From the NCBI RefSeq assembly GCF_003012935.1, contig NZ_PUDR01000003.1, positions 248,001 to 312,000 of the forward strand: a stretch of DNA of 64,000 bases. The letters run 5' to 3'. The notes beneath the pieces are model-generated. The model was not told the DNA's origin and made no database searches. It was given only the letters and a program-made list of their open reading frames with translations. The stretch comes from Pannonibacter carbonis (GTDB lineage Bacteria > Pseudomonadota > Alphaproteobacteria > Rhizobiales > Stappiaceae). Positions 62,606-64,000 of the stretch are shown here, one piece after another. Numbering within the stretch: position 1 is the first letter of the stretch; the number at the start of each line of letters is the position of its first letter. The position numbers were made by a program, and so were the translations under genes.

Positions 62606-63790
62606 TCAGCGGCCTCCGGTCACCAGCAGGATGGGAGCGGTGACAAGAGTCACGGGCAGGGTTACGGCAACTTGCACGGTGCTGCTGACAAAGGAGCCGA
62701 GGTCCTTGCCGGCGGCTCCCAGGCTGCCGGCCGCGTCATTGCCGGAGACGGTCAGCTTGTCCTTTTGCAAGACCTCCGTCAGCCGCGGAGCGATGGAGGC
62801 GAAGGCGGCAAACTTGGAATGACGGGCAGAATCCGGGCCTTCCAGATTGGTCAGGTCGATCACAACTGCGCCAAGTGCGGCGAGTTCCGCGTCGTCGCCA
62901 TAGCGGCCGACCCGGTCCTTGCCACCAGCGATGATGCTGGACACGTTGAGCGCCCGGTCATCCTTGGACAGCAAAAGGATGATTGGCGGGTCGAGACGGC
63001 CGATGCGGCGCATCTGGTCCTTGAACACATCGACATCAATATCTGGTGCGGCCAGAACGATGCGCTTCAGTTTCTGTGACAGCTTCTTGCGCCGCTCCGG
63101 TGGCATCTGGCGCAGGGTCTCCATCATCAGCCAGGTGCCCATCGAATGGGCGAGTACGTTGACCTCGCGGGCGCCGCTGTTGGCCAGGTCCTCCAGCGTC
63201 TGCTCCAGCTCGTCGCGGGCAACGGCAGCGCTGTTGAGGTCATAGACATAGTCGGTGAGGTCACCGCGCGAGGCCCAGGTGAACAGCACTGGCACGCCGG
63301 GCGCATCGGAATCGTGCATCACCTGGGCAAAGCGGTAGACGCCCTCGGCAAACAGGGTGTTGTAGCCGTGGATGAACAGGAACACCTGCCGATCCTTGGG
63401 CTGGCGGGCGGCCAGTTCGCGGCGGACGGCGGCACGGAAGCCGTTATCGCCGTTCAGATAGCTGGCCTTGCGCGTGACCATGTGGCGAGCCGGGTCGCCA
63501 GGCATGCTGTCTGGCCATTCGATCTGGCCGGACGCGTGGTTCGGAGGGATGGAAATGGCAATTTCCGCAAAGTCGCGCTGGTTGGCCCGCTCGCCGGAAA
63601 ACAGGGTGCCCGGCACGTCAGAACGGCTGCGGGTTGTTACCACGAGCAGGTTTTCGACCGAGGCTCCTTCTGCGGCGACGGTGTTGGGCTCTAGCGCACC
63701 AGTCACAGGGCGGCTGCCGCACCCTGCGAGCAGTGCTGCCGTGATGGCAAGGGCAGCAAACCGGACGAGATACTTACCCAGCTGTGTCAT
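62606..63790 (-). CDS. Lipoprotein alpha/beta hydrolase (DUF900)
   Basis: A 394-aa lipoprotein with signal peptide LVRFAALAITAALLAGC (lipobox LLAGC). The hydrolase core has QVFLFIHGYNTLFAEGVYRF (oxyanion strand), the nucleophile elbow VLAHSMGTWLMMETLRQ and IVLAAPDIDVDVFKDQMRRI (acid region). LLVVTTRSRSDVPGTLFSGE is the N-terminal signature of the DUF900 family. Predicted to act as a periplasmic or outer-membrane esterase; substrate unknown. The C-terminal 30 residues include a hydrophobic stretch (VQVAVTLPVTLVTAPILLVT). It overlaps the cobS gene upstream by 4 bp. Confidence 0.92.
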   Translation of the reverse strand: MTQLGKYLVRFAALAITAALLAGCGSRPVTGALEPNTVAAEGASVENLLVVTTRSRSDVPGTLFSGERANQRDFAEIAISIPPNHASGQIEWPDSMPGDPARHMVTRKASYLNGDNGFRAAVRRELAARQPKDRQVFLFIHGYNTLFAEGVYRFAQVMHDSDAPGVPVLFTWASRGDLTDYVYDLNSAAVARDELEQTLEDLANSGAREVNVLAHSMGTWLMMETLRQMPPERRKKLSQKLKRIVLAAPDIDVDVFKDQMRRIGRLDPPIILLLSKDDRALNVSSIIAGGKDRVGRYGDDAELAALGAVVIDLTNLEGPDSARHSKFAAFASIAPRLTEVLQKDKLTVSGNDAAGSLGAAGKDLGSFVSSTVQVAVTLPVTLVTAPILLVTGGR

Positions 63791-64000
63791 GCCAGCACCA
63801 GAACTCCCAACAGGAACGCCAGCGCTGACAGCTGCTGCACGGCGCCGATCACGTCGCCGGTGAAGCCGCCAATCTTAGCCCACGCCAACCGGCCTGCAGC
63901 ATGCGCTGCCAGTGCGCCGGCGGCAAGCCCGCAGACGAGTGACAAAAACGGAAGCACAAAGACGAGCGGAAGCAGCACGAGCGCTGTGAGGCCCAAGCCG
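63787..64000 (-). CDS. cobS: Adenosylcobinamide-GDP ribazoletransferase (3' partial)
   Basis: C-terminal 70 or so residues of CobS, the membrane enzyme that joins adenosylcobinamide-GDP with alpha-ribazole in cobalamin synthesis; the rest lies beyond the window edge. The metal-binding signature is recognisable as IGGFTGDVIGAVQQLSALAF (GG-x-TGD-x-x-GA). The acidic residue common after GA...QL is replaced by Ser/Ala here. Two hydrophobic helices flank the motif. The stop overlaps the start of the lipoprotein hydrolase gene (ATGA), so the two share a transcript. Confidence 0.85.
   Translation of the reverse strand, partial: GLGLTALVLLPLVFVLPFLSLVCGLAAGALAAHAAGRLAWAKIGGFTGDVIGAVQQLSALAFLLGVLVLA

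Overview
The window reads as chromosomal DNA of a GC-rich alphaproteobacterium, most likely of the order Hyphomicrobiales (Rhizobiales). The basis is the conserved run UBCC chaperone / YceD / plsX / fabH / ihfA / MerR, the potassium-independent proton pyrophosphatase, class I phaC, the soxBDAG sarcosine oxidase operon, several small alphaproteobacterial families (DUF2842, DUF1289, TIGR02281 protease) and many rhizobial-type palindromic intergenic repeats. A Stappiaceae-like genome is my guess from gene order; no taxonomic marker proves it. Almost every gene is intact. The two end genes (hppA and cobS) are cut by the window edges.

Layout. 1-8.4 kb is housekeeping: membrane pyrophosphatase, BamE (outer-membrane assembly), a cytochrome bc1 assembly chaperone, YceD, phospholipid and fatty-acid initiation (PlsX, FabH), IHF alpha, a MerR regulator, a possible small RNA and tRNA-Pro(GGG). 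8.4-18.3 kb is a compact exopolysaccharide locus: Wzy/ligase, initiating sugar-phosphate transferase, GT4 glycosyltransferase and Wza-like export lipoprotein on the minus strand; a Wzz/GumC copolymerase with a degenerate tyrosine-kinase domain on the plus strand; then a CelD-type acyltransferase and a polysaccharide deacetylase. No Wzx flippase is visible. 18.3-27.9 kb holds heme A synthase, O-acetylhomoserine sulfhydrylase with a CoA-binding partner, a DUF998 membrane protein, a periplasmic ankyrin-like protein, an ECHDC3-type enoyl-CoA hydratase homologue, a secreted glycosidase-like protein, a thioesterase, and rplM-rpsI with a clear promoter and terminator.

28-30.9 kb is the main accessory patch. 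A HEPN/Abi-family gene lies between two diverged copies of the rpsI terminator. About 1 kb of non-coding repeats follows, then a strikingly AT-rich gene of unknown function. This is the best candidate for a defence-type insertion.

31-46.6 kb carries guanine deaminase, agmatinase, PHA synthase, a small lipoprotein, an aminotransferase / homoserine dehydrogenase / class II FBPase / RecJ cluster, a nitrilase-family amidase, a Nudix protein and a PiT phosphate transporter. 46.6-57.4 kb is centred on one-carbon metabolism: soxB-soxD-soxA-soxG (minus strand) oxidises sarcosine and releases C1 units, while adhC-fghA (plus strand) is the glutathione-dependent formaldehyde detoxification pair. Between them lie a five-copy array of 140-bp palindromic repeats and a MarR-MATE efflux operon with a clear operator. 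57.8-64 kb holds an SDR, a cytochrome P450, DUF423 and TauE/SafE membrane proteins, an aspartic protease / DUF1289 pair, a lipoprotein alpha/beta hydrolase and the end of cobS.

Repeats are unusually abundant between genes. At least six palindromic or tandem families are described. Positions and identities come from reading the sequence by eye. No database search was possible.
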